Source of the DNA: Dietzia lutea
Lineage (GTDB): Bacteria; Actinomycetota; Actinomycetes; Mycobacteriales; Mycobacteriaceae
DNA length: 64,000 bases
Assembly (NCBI RefSeq): GCF_003096075.1
Contig: NZ_CP015450.1
Span: 1-64,000, forward strand
Direction of reading: 5' to 3'
Shown here: positions 17,789-27,179 of the stretch, piece after piece
Layout of the letters: every line of letters begins with the position of its first letter
How positions within the stretch are numbered: position 1 is the stretch's first letter
Program-made: the position numbers and the translations under genes
The notes under the pieces: generated by a model
The model's database searches: none
Seen by the model: only the letters and a program-made list of their open reading frames with translations
What the model was told of the DNA's origin: nothing

Positions 17789-19192
17789 TTATGTGGCGAG
17801 GTTGGGGTGGCGCAGATGGAACTCGGTGGCCCGTTGGAAGGCGTGGCCGGCTTGGAGGATTACCTGTTCGGCGAATGCGGCTCCGACAAACTGCACTCCC
17901 AAGGGGGTGCCGCGGTCAGTGAACCCCGCAGGCATCGTTAGGGCGGGCAGGCCAGCGATGTCGATGGGCGCGGTGGGGGTCAGCAGGGCCCCGAGTAGGG
18001 AGGGGTCGCTTTCCAGGTTGCTCATCTGGGTCAGTGTGGGTGACGCGATACCGGTGCCGGGCAGGAGAAGCAGGTCGATCGCGGTGAAGAGTCTGTGCAT
18101 TCGACCGGTGAACGCTCGACGCTGTTCGAGCAGGTCCTGGTACTCGACCCCGCTGATGCTTTGTCCCAGGGTGATCAGGTTCGCCAGATCGGGGCCGTAC
18201 TCGCTTTCCCGTCCGGGGAAGGTGTCCTTGTGTTCGTAGGCTGTTTCGACGGAGCACATGCGGACCCACTGCTCGGCGATTGCTGGCAGGTCTGGTGTGT
18301 TGATGTCGACGATGGACCATCCTAGGGATCGCACGGTGTCGAGGACGTCTTCGAGCATCGTGCGTGTGGGATCGTCGAAGGTGGACATGAGCTCGCGGTC
18401 GACTCCGAGGCGTGGAACTTGCCGAAGCTCAATTTCGCGCACGTAGTGGGGAACCGGGACCACGGAGCTGGTGGGATCGCAGAGGTCTTGGCCAGCGATG
18501 ACTTCTAGGATTGCTGCGCAGTCGATTGCGCTGCGGGCCATTGGGCCGATGTGGTCCATGCTGGCGGCCAGGGCGGTGATGCCGTGCCGGCTCACCCGTC
18601 CCCAGGTTGGTTTCATGCCTGTGACGCCGTTGGCAGCTGAGGGCAGTCGAATGGATCCTCCGGTGTCGGTTCCCAGCGCCCCGAAGCACAGTCCTGCGGC
18701 CGGGGCGACGCCCGATCCGCTCGATGAGACACCGGACCATGTGTCCTCGTCCCACGGATTGACGGGTGTGGGGAGGGAAGGGTGGTGGCCGGTGAAGGCT
18801 CCTTCTGTCATGGCTAGCTTGCCCATGATGACGGCTCCGGCGTCGCGGAGTCTGGTGACGACAGTCGCGTCGTACGTCGACATGTGGCCCGCGTGGACAG
18901 TTCCGCCGGAGGCGGTCGGTGCATCCGTGGTGTAGCACAGGTCTTTCACCGCTACGGGGACACCGTGGAGCGGTCCCCGATAGTGGCCACGCGCCAGCTC
19001 GGAATCGGCCGTCGCGGCTGCTTTGAGTGCGTTATCACCGGAGATATGTGCGTAGCTGTGCAGGCGAGTGTCGAGGGAGTAGATGCGGTTGAGGATCGCT
19101 TCTGTCACTTGAACGGAAGTGACGTGGCGGCTGCGGATCAGCTCTGCCAGGTCGGTGAGTCCGAGGAACGCGATGTCGTCTGGGTGCGGCAT
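17789..19192 (-). CDS. Amidase (amidase-signature family)
   Basis: A 467-residue amidase-signature hydrolase. The Ser-cisSer-Lys triad is visible: Lys in VAVKDLCY near residue 82, the cis-Ser in GVSSSGSGVAPAAG near 155, and the nucleophile in GTDTGGSIRLPSA near 180. Such enzymes hydrolyse amides to acid and ammonia or amine; AtzF, GatA and aryl amidases share the fold. The stop is close to the yefM-yoeB promoter, convergent with nothing. Substrate is unknown; it may belong to the amine or amide catabolism carried on this element. Confidence 0.92.
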   Translation of the reverse strand: MPHPDDIAFLGLTDLAELIRSRHVTSVQVTEAILNRIYSLDTRLHSYAHISGDNALKAAATADSELARGHYRGPLHGVPVAVKDLCYTTDAPTASGGTVHAGHMSTYDATVVTRLRDAGAVIMGKLAMTEGAFTGHHPSLPTPVNPWDEDTWSGVSSSGSGVAPAAGLCFGALGTDTGGSIRLPSAANGVTGMKPTWGRVSRHGITALAASMDHIGPMARSAIDCAAILEVIAGQDLCDPTSSVVPVPHYVREIELRQVPRLGVDRELMSTFDDPTRTMLEDVLDTVRSLGWSIVDINTPDLPAIAEQWVRMCSVETAYEHKDTFPGRESEYGPDLANLITLGQSISGVEYQDLLEQRRAFTGRMHRLFTAIDLLLLPGTGIASPTLTQMSNLESDPSLLGALLTPTAPIDIAGLPALTMPAGFTDRGTPLGVQFVGAAFAEQVILQAGHAFQRATEFHLRHPNLAT

Positions 19193-19683
19193 ATCTCGTC
19201 TCCCTAAGGGGTGCGGGCTTATAGGTAGTGATGGTGATGGTGCCCTGTTCCGTCACATGGGGCGGCGTTTTCCAGGCGTGCTCGCTTTGCGGCCTGCGCA
19301 ACAGAAGGGCTGATTGGGCAGCGGCGGCCTGGGGTTGTTTCCAGATGCCCGCCTGCGGGTGTCGAGGGACGCGACCGCGGTATCGGGCGCTGCGTGCGCC
19401 GCTTTGGAGGCAAAGGCCGCTTTTGGGGGCGCCGTGCGTCTGGACCCGGCGTGGACCCTCGTGGTCGAGTCGCCGAGGGGACGGTGCCTTTAGCGGAGCG
19501 AGGAAACACTGCCGACGGGCCGCCGAAGGGTGGGCTTGCTCGCGCCTTCCTCGGGGCGTCGATAACGGTGTGCACGGTGCTGGAGGCGGCGGTGCGGGAT
19601 GTCGTAGACCTTCCCGCTCGTTGACCGGATAGTGGCGTCGGTTGGGCGAGGCCGCTGACACAACTCGAGCCCGCCACAGAAGG
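19193..19683. other. Gene-poor stretch between amidase and HNH gene
   Basis: I see no gene I can support here. Open frames exist on both strands but they are Arg/Pro/Gly-rich, lack convincing starts and show no family motif. The segment probably holds the amidase promoter on its left side. Confidence 0.4.
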
Positions 19684-19714
19684 ACACCGACCCCGCCAGT
19701 GCCGGGGTCGGTGT
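19684..19714 (-). terminator. Strong hairpin downstream of the HNH gene
   Basis: ACACCGACCCC (19684-19694) pairs perfectly with GGGGTCGGTGT (19704-19714) over a 9-base loop. It lies 25 bases past the stop of the HNH gene on the minus strand. There is no clear T-run, as is common for actinobacterial terminators. Confidence 0.7.
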
Positions 19715-19739
19715 GTCGTCTTGGAGCGTAGCGGGAGTT

Positions 19740-20327
19740 CTAGAACAGGGTGGGGTGGTCTGGCGATGGGGTGATGCCTGAAGCGGCGGCGTACGCGTCG
19801 GGGTCCCAGCCGTGGCGGAGGGCTTGGCGTACCGCCACCGAGCGCGTCCTGCGGTCGTGTGAGGTGGCGGGCCTGCGGTTGTCGCCGGCGCGTCCGCACG
19901 CGACGGCGTAGCGCAGGTTCGCTGACTGGGTGGAGGCGACGACATGTCTCGGGTCGACGCGTACGCACAGGGGTTCATTGCAGCGGTGTTCGGCCACCAC
20001 GCCCTCGGTGAGTTGGCCGGCGAGTAGGAGCGCGAAGCGGTGCCCGGATTCGGTGCGACTGACCCCACCTGACCTCCACGTCAGGCGGGTGTAGCCGTCG
20101 ATGCCACTGATCGCTGCGATGTGAAACCAGCACCCGTCGCCGGGTGCTTGGACCACGCGGGACCAGAACGCGTCAATGGCTGCCTGGGTGGGCGGCAGGG
20201 TCGCGCTATAGGGACGCGACCGCCGCACCGCGCCAGACGGGACTGGAGCCGGCGCGATCAGGTTTAAGCCCGGCAGGGGGACCTCGACGCCGGCGAGGCT
20301 GTCGTGCAGGTCAGTGTGACTGGGCAC
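19740..20327 (-). CDS. HNH-nuclease-like plasmid protein
   Basis: A protein of about 195 residues from GTG 20327 (VPSHTDLHDSLAGV). The central part has GCWFHIAAISGIDGYTRLTW and the zinc/HNH-like core EHRCNEPLCVRVDPRHV near residues 109-125, then STQSANLRYA. This arrangement is seen in small HNH proteins carried on actinobacterial plasmids. An upstream in-frame extension to 20432 is Arg/Thr-rich and overlaps the preceding gene, so it is not used. The gene overlaps the preceding one by 17 bases. Function, perhaps a homing-type nuclease or conjugation accessory, is not established. Confidence 0.72.
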   Translation of the reverse strand: MPSHTDLHDSLAGVEVPLPGLNLIAPAPVPSGAVRRSRPYSATLPPTQAAIDAFWSRVVQAPGDGCWFHIAAISGIDGYTRLTWRSGGVSRTESGHRFALLLAGQLTEGVVAEHRCNEPLCVRVDPRHVVASTQSANLRYAVACGRAGDNRRPATSHDRRTRSVAVRQALRHGWDPDAYAAASGITPSPDHPTLF

Positions 20328-20664
20328 CGTTGTGGTCCGAGGTCGTGTCCGACGCGTGCTCGTCCTTGTTGTCCGGCGTCTGGTCCCCGGTGGCGGTGCG
20401 GTTCTTCGCGGCGCGGATCGCGGCGCCGACATCGCGTGCGGACAGTCCGGTCATCTCGGCCAGATCGGACTGGGCGACACCGAGGTCCTTGAGTTCGATC
20501 AGCGCTTCCCCCAGGGCGGCCTCGGCGTCGGCGCGGGCATCGATCGCAGAGAACACCGCCACGAGCTTGGACTCGCGCTTGCGCGCCCGCTCGAGCTCGT
20601 CCGCCATCGCCTGGCGGGCGCGGGACCGCGCGGTCTGGGAACGTGAATCAGTCTTCGTAGCCAT
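20311..20664 (-). CDS. Small helical DNA-binding-like protein beside relaxase
   Basis: A 117-residue, charged, mostly helical protein. Residues 1-55 look like a coiled coil (ARQAMADELERARKRESKLV); residues 60-90 hold a helix-turn-helix-like LGVAQSDLAEMTGLSARDVG; the tail is acidic and probably disordered. It is read divergently from the relaxase gene across a 245-base gap, the usual place for relaxosome accessory proteins that bind the transfer origin. That role is inference from position and fold. Confidence 0.75.
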   Translation of the reverse strand: MATKTDSRSQTARSRARQAMADELERARKRESKLVAVFSAIDARADAEAALGEALIELKDLGVAQSDLAEMTGLSARDVGAAIRAAKNRTATGDQTPDNKDEHASDTTSDHNGAQSH

Positions 20665-20909
20665 GGGTCAAACCTTAGAGCGCTCCTACGACACCCGCGT
20701 GCACCAACCACTCCCCTCTCCGACCACCGCTTTGGTCAGTCTGGACCGCATCCGTCCCCACTGTCGTGGCGAAAACCCACACTCGCTGCCGCTCGTCAAA
20801 GAGGCCTTACACAGTGGGCACTTCTAGTGAACGACGGGAACCCGCTGGTCACAGGGCCGTGCGCTGCGACGCGTAGACGCCCCGATCTGACCCGCATACG
20901 CTGGCGTGT
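20665..20909. other. Divergent intergenic region, candidate transfer origin
   Basis: The gap separates the small DNA-binding gene from the MobF relaxase, so it should carry both promoters and possibly the nick site. I see only short imperfect repeats (for example GCATACGC and GCGTGTGTG near 20894-20911), so the oriT call rests on position alone. Confidence 0.3.
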
Positions 20910-23900
20910 GTGATGAGCCTTCGAGCGGTCCACGCCGGTACTGGTTACCAGTACCTGCTGCGCTCTGTCGCAACCCACGACGCCGATCCGCAGGGCATGG
21001 CCCTGTCGGACTACTACGCCGCTAAGGGCACCCCTCCGGGACGGTGGATCGGTAGTGGACTTCAGGGACTGAACTCCCAGTCCGTGGCCTCAGGGGCCAC
21101 GGTCACCGAGGCGCAGATGGCCGCCCTGTACGGCGAGGGTATGCATCCGGACACCGACCAGATGATGGCCGACGGCCACAGCCTGTCGGCCTGCAAACTC
21201 GGCCGATCCTTCCCGATCTACACCGGCGGAGTCGACGTCCTGGAGGCCATCGCCGCGGCCGAGAAGTCGTTCCTCCACACCGAGGGCCGGCGCCCCACCA
21301 CCGACGAGCGAGGACAGATCGCCGAGGGCGTCGCACGCCCGTTCTACACCGAGAAGTTCGGCTACGAACACGCCTCCGGTAAGGACGTCATCGCGTGGGT
21401 CAACCGCCAGCGCGACCAGGTGCGCCAGGCGGTCGCAGGGTTCGATTTCACGTTCTCCCCGGTGAAAAGTGTCAGCGTCTTGTGGGCGCTCGCCGATGAG
21501 AAGACCGCCTCCCAGGTGGCCGCCCTGCACCACCAAGCCGTGGCCGAAGCACTGGCCTGGGCCGAGGACAACGCCATCTACACGCGCGTAGGGACCGGCG
21601 GTATCAAGCAGGTCGCAACCGGCGGGATCATCGCAGCTGAGTTCACGCATTTTGACACCCGGTGCGGGGACCCGGACCTGCACTCCCACGTGCTGCTGGC
21701 CAACAAGGTCCAAGGCCCTGACGGGCGCTGGCTGTCTCTGGACTCTCGCGCAATCCATCAGATGCACCAAGCCATCTCGGCCCGGTATGACGCGATCTTG
21801 CACGACAAGCTCACGCGCCGAATGGGCGTGGAGTTCCAGGCCCACTACCCCCACCCAGACAAGGCGCCGATCTGGGAGATCTCTGGGATTGACCGTCGCC
21901 TGATTGAGGCGTTCTCCTCTCGGCGCACCCTGGCCCGCCCGGTCTATGACCGACTCGTCAGTGAGTACGTGGAGAAGAACAATCGGCAACCTTCGCAGCG
22001 GGCGTCCTACGCCCTGTGGCAGAAGGCGATCCTGGATACCCGCGACGCCAAGAAGCCCGCTCAATCTCTGGCCGAGCACCGCGCTACCTGGCGGCAGATG
22101 GCCGGACGAGTCGTCGGCAGTCACGCGGTGGACCGCGTGGTTGGCGAGGTCACCGGACAGGGTCCCAGTCAGGTGTCGCGGGAGTTGTTCGACGCCGAGG
22201 ACCATGCCCGCTTGGTGGCCGAGCAGGCGGTTGAAGCGGTGACAGCGCGGCGAGCGCAGTTTCGCCGCTCTCACGTCGAGACCGCCGTGTCGACCGCGCT
22301 CAAGGGCTACCGATTCGAGGGCCCCGAGGCCCTGGACCGGGCGCACGAGCAGGTCATGGCCACCGCCATGGGAGAGCTCGTGGTGCAGCTGGCCCCGCCG
22401 GAGACTCTGGACCTTCCGGGTGCGTTGACCGGGCCGGACGGTGCCGGCATTGACCGGCACGCCAACGCCGAGAAGTACACCACTCAGGCAGTTCTCGACG
22501 CCGAAACCCTCGCCCTCGAAGCGGCCCACACGCCGGTCGCTGTGATCGCCACCCGCGCCGACCTCGACCGTGCGCTGAAGGCGCACGAGGACGCCGAAGG
22601 ATGGACCCTCAATGCCGGCCAGACCGCTCTGGCGCAGCACCTCATCGGTGCCGGAACACTGCTTGCCGCAGGCGTCGGTCCGGCCGGAACCGGCAAGACC
22701 GCATCCATGAAGGTCGTGGCCCGCACCTGGCAACACACCGGCCGCTCGGTTATCGGCCTTGCTCCTTCCGCGGCAGCGGCCAGCGTCCTGGCCGACGACA
22801 TCGGCACCGACTGCCACACCATTGACTCGCTGACCTTCACCTGGCTCGGCCGGCACCCGAATCTGCCCGGGAAATCGCTCGACGCACTGCCGGTCACGAT
22901 CAAACCTGGGGACATGCTTCTGGTCGACGAAGCGGGCATGGCCAGCACCGAGAACCTGGCCGCGCTGACCGAGATCGCAGCCGAATCTGGGGCTATCCTC
23001 CGACTGATCGGCGACCCCAAACAGCTCGCGGCAGTCGAGACCGGCGGTCTGTTCGCAGACCTGACCCGCACCCCGGGAACTGTAGAGCTCCGAGAGGTGA
23101 TGCGCATGGGCGCAGACACCGACCAAGCCGACGCGACCCTCGCCCTTCGCGAAGGCGACGCGGGCGCACTGGCTCTCTACAACGAGCGCGGCTGGATCAC
23201 CGGCGGGCACCGGGAGCAGATGCTCACCGAAGCCGCTCAGGCGTTCCTGGCCGACACCAAGGCCGGCCGCCAGGCACTGATCATCGCCTCCACCAACGCC
23301 GACGTCGACACCCTCAACGAAGTGATCCGGGCCGATCGCATCGTCCACGGACTAGTCGACGACGCACACACCACCAGGGTCGCTCGCGGCGACACCGTCG
23401 GTGTCGGGGACACCGTCATCGCCCGCACCAACTCCAAGCTGTACGCAGATGACCGCACCTACCTCGGCAGGGTCATCAACGGACAGTTGTTCACCGTCAC
23501 CGGCATCACCGACGACGGCTCTTTGGCGGTACGCGATCAGTCCACCGGGCAGGACATGCTCGTCCCCGCCAGCTACGCCGGCAAGCACATCCACCTCGGT
23601 TACGCCGCCACCATCCACCGCGCCCAGGGCGCCACCGTCGACACCACCCACGCCGTCATCGACACCTCCGTGGACCGTGCCGGCCTCTACGTCGCCATGA
23701 CCCGCGGCAAACGAGAAAACCGCGCCTACGCCGTATGCGAACCCACCCTCGACCTCGGCGCCGAAGACGCCCACATGCACTCCGCCGGCGACCACCAAGC
23801 CCCAACACCCACGCAGATGCTGGCTGGCGTGCTGGCCCGCGACACCCACCAGGCCTCGGCCACCGAAACCCTCCGCCAGGAATACGCGGCCGCCACCAGC

Positions 23901-24452
23901 GACGAACGACTCGCCCAGCTCTACCGCCACGGCGTCGACCTCGCCGCCCGCGACTTCACCGCCGCCACCTTCCCGGCCTACATCGACGCACTACCGCGGG
24001 CCTACGCCCACCAGCTCGAGGCAGACCCCGACCAGTACCGGACCCTGGCCGACGCGTGGACAGAAGCAGCAACCCGAGGCCTCGACCCCCGCGACCTCTG
24101 GCAAGAAACCACCGAGAACCTGGATACGGCCAACCAGCCAGGCACCGTCATCGCCCACCGGATACGTCACGCGACGCGCGAGACCACCGACTCCGCAGCC
24201 CTGACCACTCCCCCGCCCGTGGCCCCGGGATGCGATACCGAACTGACCACCTGGCTTGCAGAGACCCATCGCACACTCACCGCCGAGCCTGCCGCCACGG
24301 CGGTAGCCCGTGCAGCGTCCTTCACTGCCGAGGACTTTGTCGCCTCCTACCTCGACTCCCGGTCCGCAGAACACGAACCCGGCCCGGACAACCACCCCAC
24401 GACGAGCTCGCCATGGGGGCCATCACCCGACTCCTCCCCCGACCTGTGGTGA
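20910..24452 (+). CDS. traA: MobF-family conjugative relaxase-helicase (TraA/TrwC type)
   Basis: An 1180-residue relaxase-helicase. The N terminus (MMSLRAVHAGTGYQYLLRSV) matches actinobacterial TraA; the relaxase metal site is seen in HFDTRCGDPDLHSHVLLANK near residues 247-266. The C-terminal half is a RecD/TraI-like helicase: Walker A GPAGTGKTAS near residue 591, Walker B LLVDEAGMAS near 671, IHRAQGATVD near 905 and YVAMTRGKREN near 929. It would nick the plasmid at oriT, stay joined to the 5' end and unwind DNA for conjugation. GTG 20910 or ATG 20913 starts it. It appears complete. Confidence 0.96.
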   Translation: MMSLRAVHAGTGYQYLLRSVATHDADPQGMALSDYYAAKGTPPGRWIGSGLQGLNSQSVASGATVTEAQMAALYGEGMHPDTDQMMADGHSLSACKLGRSFPIYTGGVDVLEAIAAAEKSFLHTEGRRPTTDERGQIAEGVARPFYTEKFGYEHASGKDVIAWVNRQRDQVRQAVAGFDFTFSPVKSVSVLWALADEKTASQVAALHHQAVAEALAWAEDNAIYTRVGTGGIKQVATGGIIAAEFTHFDTRCGDPDLHSHVLLANKVQGPDGRWLSLDSRAIHQMHQAISARYDAILHDKLTRRMGVEFQAHYPHPDKAPIWEISGIDRRLIEAFSSRRTLARPVYDRLVSEYVEKNNRQPSQRASYALWQKAILDTRDAKKPAQSLAEHRATWRQMAGRVVGSHAVDRVVGEVTGQGPSQVSRELFDAEDHARLVAEQAVEAVTARRAQFRRSHVETAVSTALKGYRFEGPEALDRAHEQVMATAMGELVVQLAPPETLDLPGALTGPDGAGIDRHANAEKYTTQAVLDAETLALEAAHTPVAVIATRADLDRALKAHEDAEGWTLNAGQTALAQHLIGAGTLLAAGVGPAGTGKTASMKVVARTWQHTGRSVIGLAPSAAAASVLADDIGTDCHTIDSLTFTWLGRHPNLPGKSLDALPVTIKPGDMLLVDEAGMASTENLAALTEIAAESGAILRLIGDPKQLAAVETGGLFADLTRTPGTVELREVMRMGADTDQADATLALREGDAGALALYNERGWITGGHREQMLTEAAQAFLADTKAGRQALIIASTNADVDTLNEVIRADRIVHGLVDDAHTTRVARGDTVGVGDTVIARTNSKLYADDRTYLGRVINGQLFTVTGITDDGSLAVRDQSTGQDMLVPASYAGKHIHLGYAATIHRAQGATVDTTHAVIDTSVDRAGLYVAMTRGKRENRAYAVCEPTLDLGAEDAHMHSAGDHQAPTPTQMLAGVLARDTHQASATETLRQEYAAATSDERLAQLYRHGVDLAARDFTAATFPAYIDALPRAYAHQLEADPDQYRTLADAWTEAATRGLDPRDLWQETTENLDTANQPGTVIAHRIRHATRETTDSAALTTPPPVAPGCDTELTTWLAETHRTLTAEPAATAVARAASFTAEDFVASYLDSRSAEHEPGPDNHPTTSSPWGPSPDSSPDLW

Positions 24453-24480
24453 CTCGCCCCTGCTCGAGCGGCGCTAGTGA

Positions 24481-26367
24481 TCAGGCTGCGGCGCGGGCCC
24501 ACTGGTGGGGTGCGAGCAACATGTCGGGGGCGGGTAGTGCCGCGCGGGCTGCGGCGACCAGTTCCCACCAACTGTCGGGATCAGCCTCGCGATGGCGATC
24601 TTGGGCAGCCATCGCCGCACCCCAAGTGGTGGCTGATACTGGCGGGCCGGTCGAGGTGGCGCCGTAGGCCAGCGCGATGTCAGTCGGATGGATCTGTTCA
24701 GCCTCAGCAGGATCGGGGAACTCGCCCCACTGAGCCAGCGCGTCGGAGCGCTCCGGCTGATGCCGGGTGGTGAACCACCACACAAACACCGCCGAATGCA
24801 GCCGGTACAGGCGCACCCGATCAGCGTGCGCACCGTCAACACCAGCAGCAACGGCCGCTCGCGCTAACCGCGACCGACTCCGGTACACGCGGCCGTCAGC
24901 GGTGCACAAACCCAGAGAGCGCAGTGCGCGCAGTTTGCTGCGCACCGTCGCCGGACAAACACCCAACCTGGTCGCCAGCTCACGCACCGATAAGCGGCCA
25001 GCGGACATGTGGGCCCATACGCGCATGCCCAACACCCCAAGGCGGCGGGCGTGCCAGATATCTTCCCGGGCGCACTCGAGCTCAGCGTCAAGCTGACTCT
25101 GCATCTCCGGGGTAAATACTGCGCCACTTCTTTGCTCCCCGCCCCCGGGGTTTACGATCCGCCACACTGCCGCCCAGGGGCCGGCCGCTCGCTGCACGCG
25201 GGCGACCCACCCCTGCTGGCCAAGGACTTTCAGTCGATCGGCGACGGCGTCTCTAGTCAGGCCGGCGGCGAGGGCCCAGTCCCGCTCGGACAGGTGCACC
25301 TCGGTGGCTGCGGCTGCGAGCGTGCGGGCTGCCAGTGCCAGGAGCACCAGGCGGTCCTGGGCTCCGGTCTTGCCAGCCCACCTGCCGGGCTGGGCGTCCA
25401 TGCGGGTGAGCAGGTCGGCGACCAAGGCTTCGGCGAGTCGGCGGGCAGGCGAGGGTCCTGCCGTGCTGCGGTGGGTGTAGCTGGCTGCGGTGACGGCTTT
25501 GGCCCACTGGCGGGCCAACTCGGCTGCTGCGTCGAATCGAGGGGTGCGCTCGGTGCTACTGGTGCGGCTAGTCCGTACAAACTCCAGGCCGGGCCAACGG
25601 TCAGTGAAAGCGGCCTCGTGCACGTCGCGGTACTGCATCCGAGCGTGGGCGCAGGCCAACAGGATTGACCACCCCACCGCGGAGGCATCCGTGTGGGCAG
25701 TGATCGGGGCGCGGGCAAGGGCACGGATCTGAGGGTTCAGGGGGCGTCTGGGTCCGGAGAGGTACGGATGGCCTTGTGCGTCGACGTGCACAGGAACCGG
25801 GGTGCTCCCAGCACCGGCGGTGGAGGTGCCCTTGGTCTGAGGGGGTTGTGTCAGCTGCGTGAGAACTGCGCGCAGGCTTCGCAGGGACACCGGGCGGATA
25901 TACGGATCTGTCAGCGGTACTGCTGTGCCGCCGGCGCGGTGGGGCGAGCCCGGGGCGCGGACACAACCGGTGCGCGAGTTGGACAGCGGGCCCCGATCCA
26001 GCGAGGGCCACGCGGCAGCGAAAGCGTCGATGATCGGTGCCAGGCGGTGCGCGGAGATGGCGGTGCTCAGCCGGATCCATACGTGGTATCCCCCACCAGG
26101 TCCTGACGAGCACACCAGGTGCTCGACGCCCGCGCCAGTCAAGGCAGCCGTGCACGCGGCGAGGTCTGTGTCCGCGGTTGAGCCAGCATGGTGAGCGTCA
26201 AAATCCAGGGCGAGGAGCCGAAACTTGCCCGATTCATCGGTCAAGTGCAGCGCGAAAGGCGTCCCCTCCCCCGGCGCGCCGTCGGTGAGACGTCGCGTGG
26301 CGGCGAAGGTATGCGCCTTGTGCGAGTCGACACGCACATACGGGCGCGGACTCCACGCGCACACCAC
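24481..26367 (-). CDS. rep: Plasmid replication protein with primase-polymerase-like domain
   Basis: A protein of about 628 residues. The N-terminal part looks like an archaeo-eukaryotic primase fold: LLALDFDAH (metal-binding DxD), then CSSGPGGGYHVWIRL (SxH-type motif) and VRAPGSPHRAGG. The C terminus has a winged helix (VRELATRLGVCPATVRSKLR). Such proteins start replication of actinobacterial theta plasmids. The start is uncertain: the frame is open to 26562, but that part crosses two perfect hairpins and is low-complexity, so GTG 26367 is preferred. It is convergent with the relaxase gene and reads away from the partition locus. Confidence 0.78.
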   Translation of the reverse strand: MVCAWSPRPYVRVDSHKAHTFAATRRLTDGAPGEGTPFALHLTDESGKFRLLALDFDAHHAGSTADTDLAACTAALTGAGVEHLVCSSGPGGGYHVWIRLSTAISAHRLAPIIDAFAAAWPSLDRGPLSNSRTGCVRAPGSPHRAGGTAVPLTDPYIRPVSLRSLRAVLTQLTQPPQTKGTSTAGAGSTPVPVHVDAQGHPYLSGPRRPLNPQIRALARAPITAHTDASAVGWSILLACAHARMQYRDVHEAAFTDRWPGLEFVRTSRTSSTERTPRFDAAAELARQWAKAVTAASYTHRSTAGPSPARRLAEALVADLLTRMDAQPGRWAGKTGAQDRLVLLALAARTLAAAATEVHLSERDWALAAGLTRDAVADRLKVLGQQGWVARVQRAAGPWAAVWRIVNPGGGEQRSGAVFTPEMQSQLDAELECAREDIWHARRLGVLGMRVWAHMSAGRLSVRELATRLGVCPATVRSKLRALRSLGLCTADGRVYRSRSRLARAAVAAGVDGAHADRVRLYRLHSAVFVWWFTTRHQPERSDALAQWGEFPDPAEAEQIHPTDIALAYGATSTGPPVSATTWGAAMAAQDRHREADPDSWWELVAAARAALPAPDMLLAPHQWARAAA

Positions 26368-26516
26368 AGAGTCCCACCACCAGGTGGAATCGAGGGATAT
26401 GACGTTGTCACGGTCAGAGCGAGACACGCCGATCGGATCGACTGGACCATCCGATGGGTATGACTTACTCTGAGAGGTGCCTGGAAGCACAGCTCTCCTA
26501 ATCGGTGAGCAACACC

Positions 26517-26581
26517 GAGTTCGAGCGGTAACTCGAACTCTTGACTTTCGATCCCGGTCCACCTGCCAGTGGGCCGGGATC
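26517..26581 (-). promoter_or_regulatory. Two hairpins upstream of rep
   Basis: GAGTTCGAG (26517-26525) pairs with CTCGAACTC (26532-26540) over six bases, and GATCCCGG (26550-26557) pairs with CCGGGATC (26574-26581). They lie between the CopG-like gene and the likely rep start, where leader RNA or origin structure controls copy number in many plasmids. Neither is followed by a T-run on the rep strand. Confidence 0.6.
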
Positions 26582-26639
26582 AGTCATTTCAGGGTTGCGG
26601 GGTGTTCAACTGTTGGCCGGGCGCGGGCCGGCCACCGCT

Positions 26640-26855
26640 TCACGCTGAAATTGCCTCCTCATCTGCAGGTGGAACTACGGCCTCGGGCAGGCCAAGATTG
26701 ATGGCGGCGAGGTCAGCCAAGTATTGAGACATCGAGACGCCTCTAGACCTGGCTTCCACCCGAAGTGCCTCGTACACCTCAGGGGCCATACGGACGGGCA
26801 CGCGCATGCGCTCGCCGAATGACGGTCGCCCGGGGCCCCGCTGCTTCGTCGCCAT
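26640..26855 (-). CDS. Ribbon-helix-helix plasmid protein
   Basis: A 71-residue protein from ATG 26855. The core MRVPVRMAPEVYEALRVEA followed by GVSMSQYLADLAAINLG is a CopG/Arc-like ribbon-helix-helix: one strand and two helices. Upstream in-frame codons to 26963 are not like the family. It lies between rep and the partition locus, suggesting a copy-number or rep regulator. It is not a clear homologue of the ParB-like protein at 27752. Confidence 0.72.
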   Translation of the reverse strand: MATKQRGPGRPSFGERMRVPVRMAPEVYEALRVEARSRGVSMSQYLADLAAINLGLPEAVVPPADEEAISA

Positions 26856-26970
26856 GGGAGGAAAACTCCCACACTTGGCGCCACAAATCCTATCGACACG
26901 CCTAGGTGAGGTGGAGTTTTTGGCGCCGCCTACGGCTCTGTCGGCGGTCAGCGGCTGCGGCACACCCGCA

Positions 26971-27161
26971 GCGGTATATCCCGCAAAACCGTCACCGGTG
27001 TATACCGCAACACCAGTATCGGTCTAACGGTTGTTACGGATGTACCGCTACCGGTCCAAAGGTATTTCGGGATGTTCGGCGTGGCTGGCGCGCTCCTGTG
27101 CTGCAGTTTTGGTATCAAGGTGATGACCACAATAGGTACAGCGGTATCGCGGTATAAGAGG
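26971..27161 (+). repeat. GCGGTAT/ATACCGC repeats upstream of parA (centromere candidate)
   Basis: The stretch holds GCGGTATATCCCGC (26971), GTGTATACCGC (26998), TGTACCGC (27041), GCGGTAT (27141) and CGGTATA (27150), alternating in direction. The same core appears after parB as GAGGTATATACCGC (28035). Repeats around a parA with a small ribbon-helix-helix partner usually form the partition site and operator. Confidence 0.65.
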
Positions 27162-27179
27162 ATTGAGGTGTAGCGGGTT

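Noticed and set aside
19219-19968. Overlapping long frames on both strands between the amidase and HNH genes
   Set aside because: Composition is Arg/Pro/Ala-rich, starts are weak and part overlaps the HNH gene in another frame.
21090-23348. A 752-codon minus-strand frame opposite the relaxase
   Set aside because: It is antisense to the well-supported MobF gene and has the His/Gly/Val-rich composition of a high-GC shadow frame.
24452-24667. Plus-strand frame overlapping the relaxase end (23735-24667)
   Set aside because: Pro/Arg-rich shadow frame; no start signal or family.
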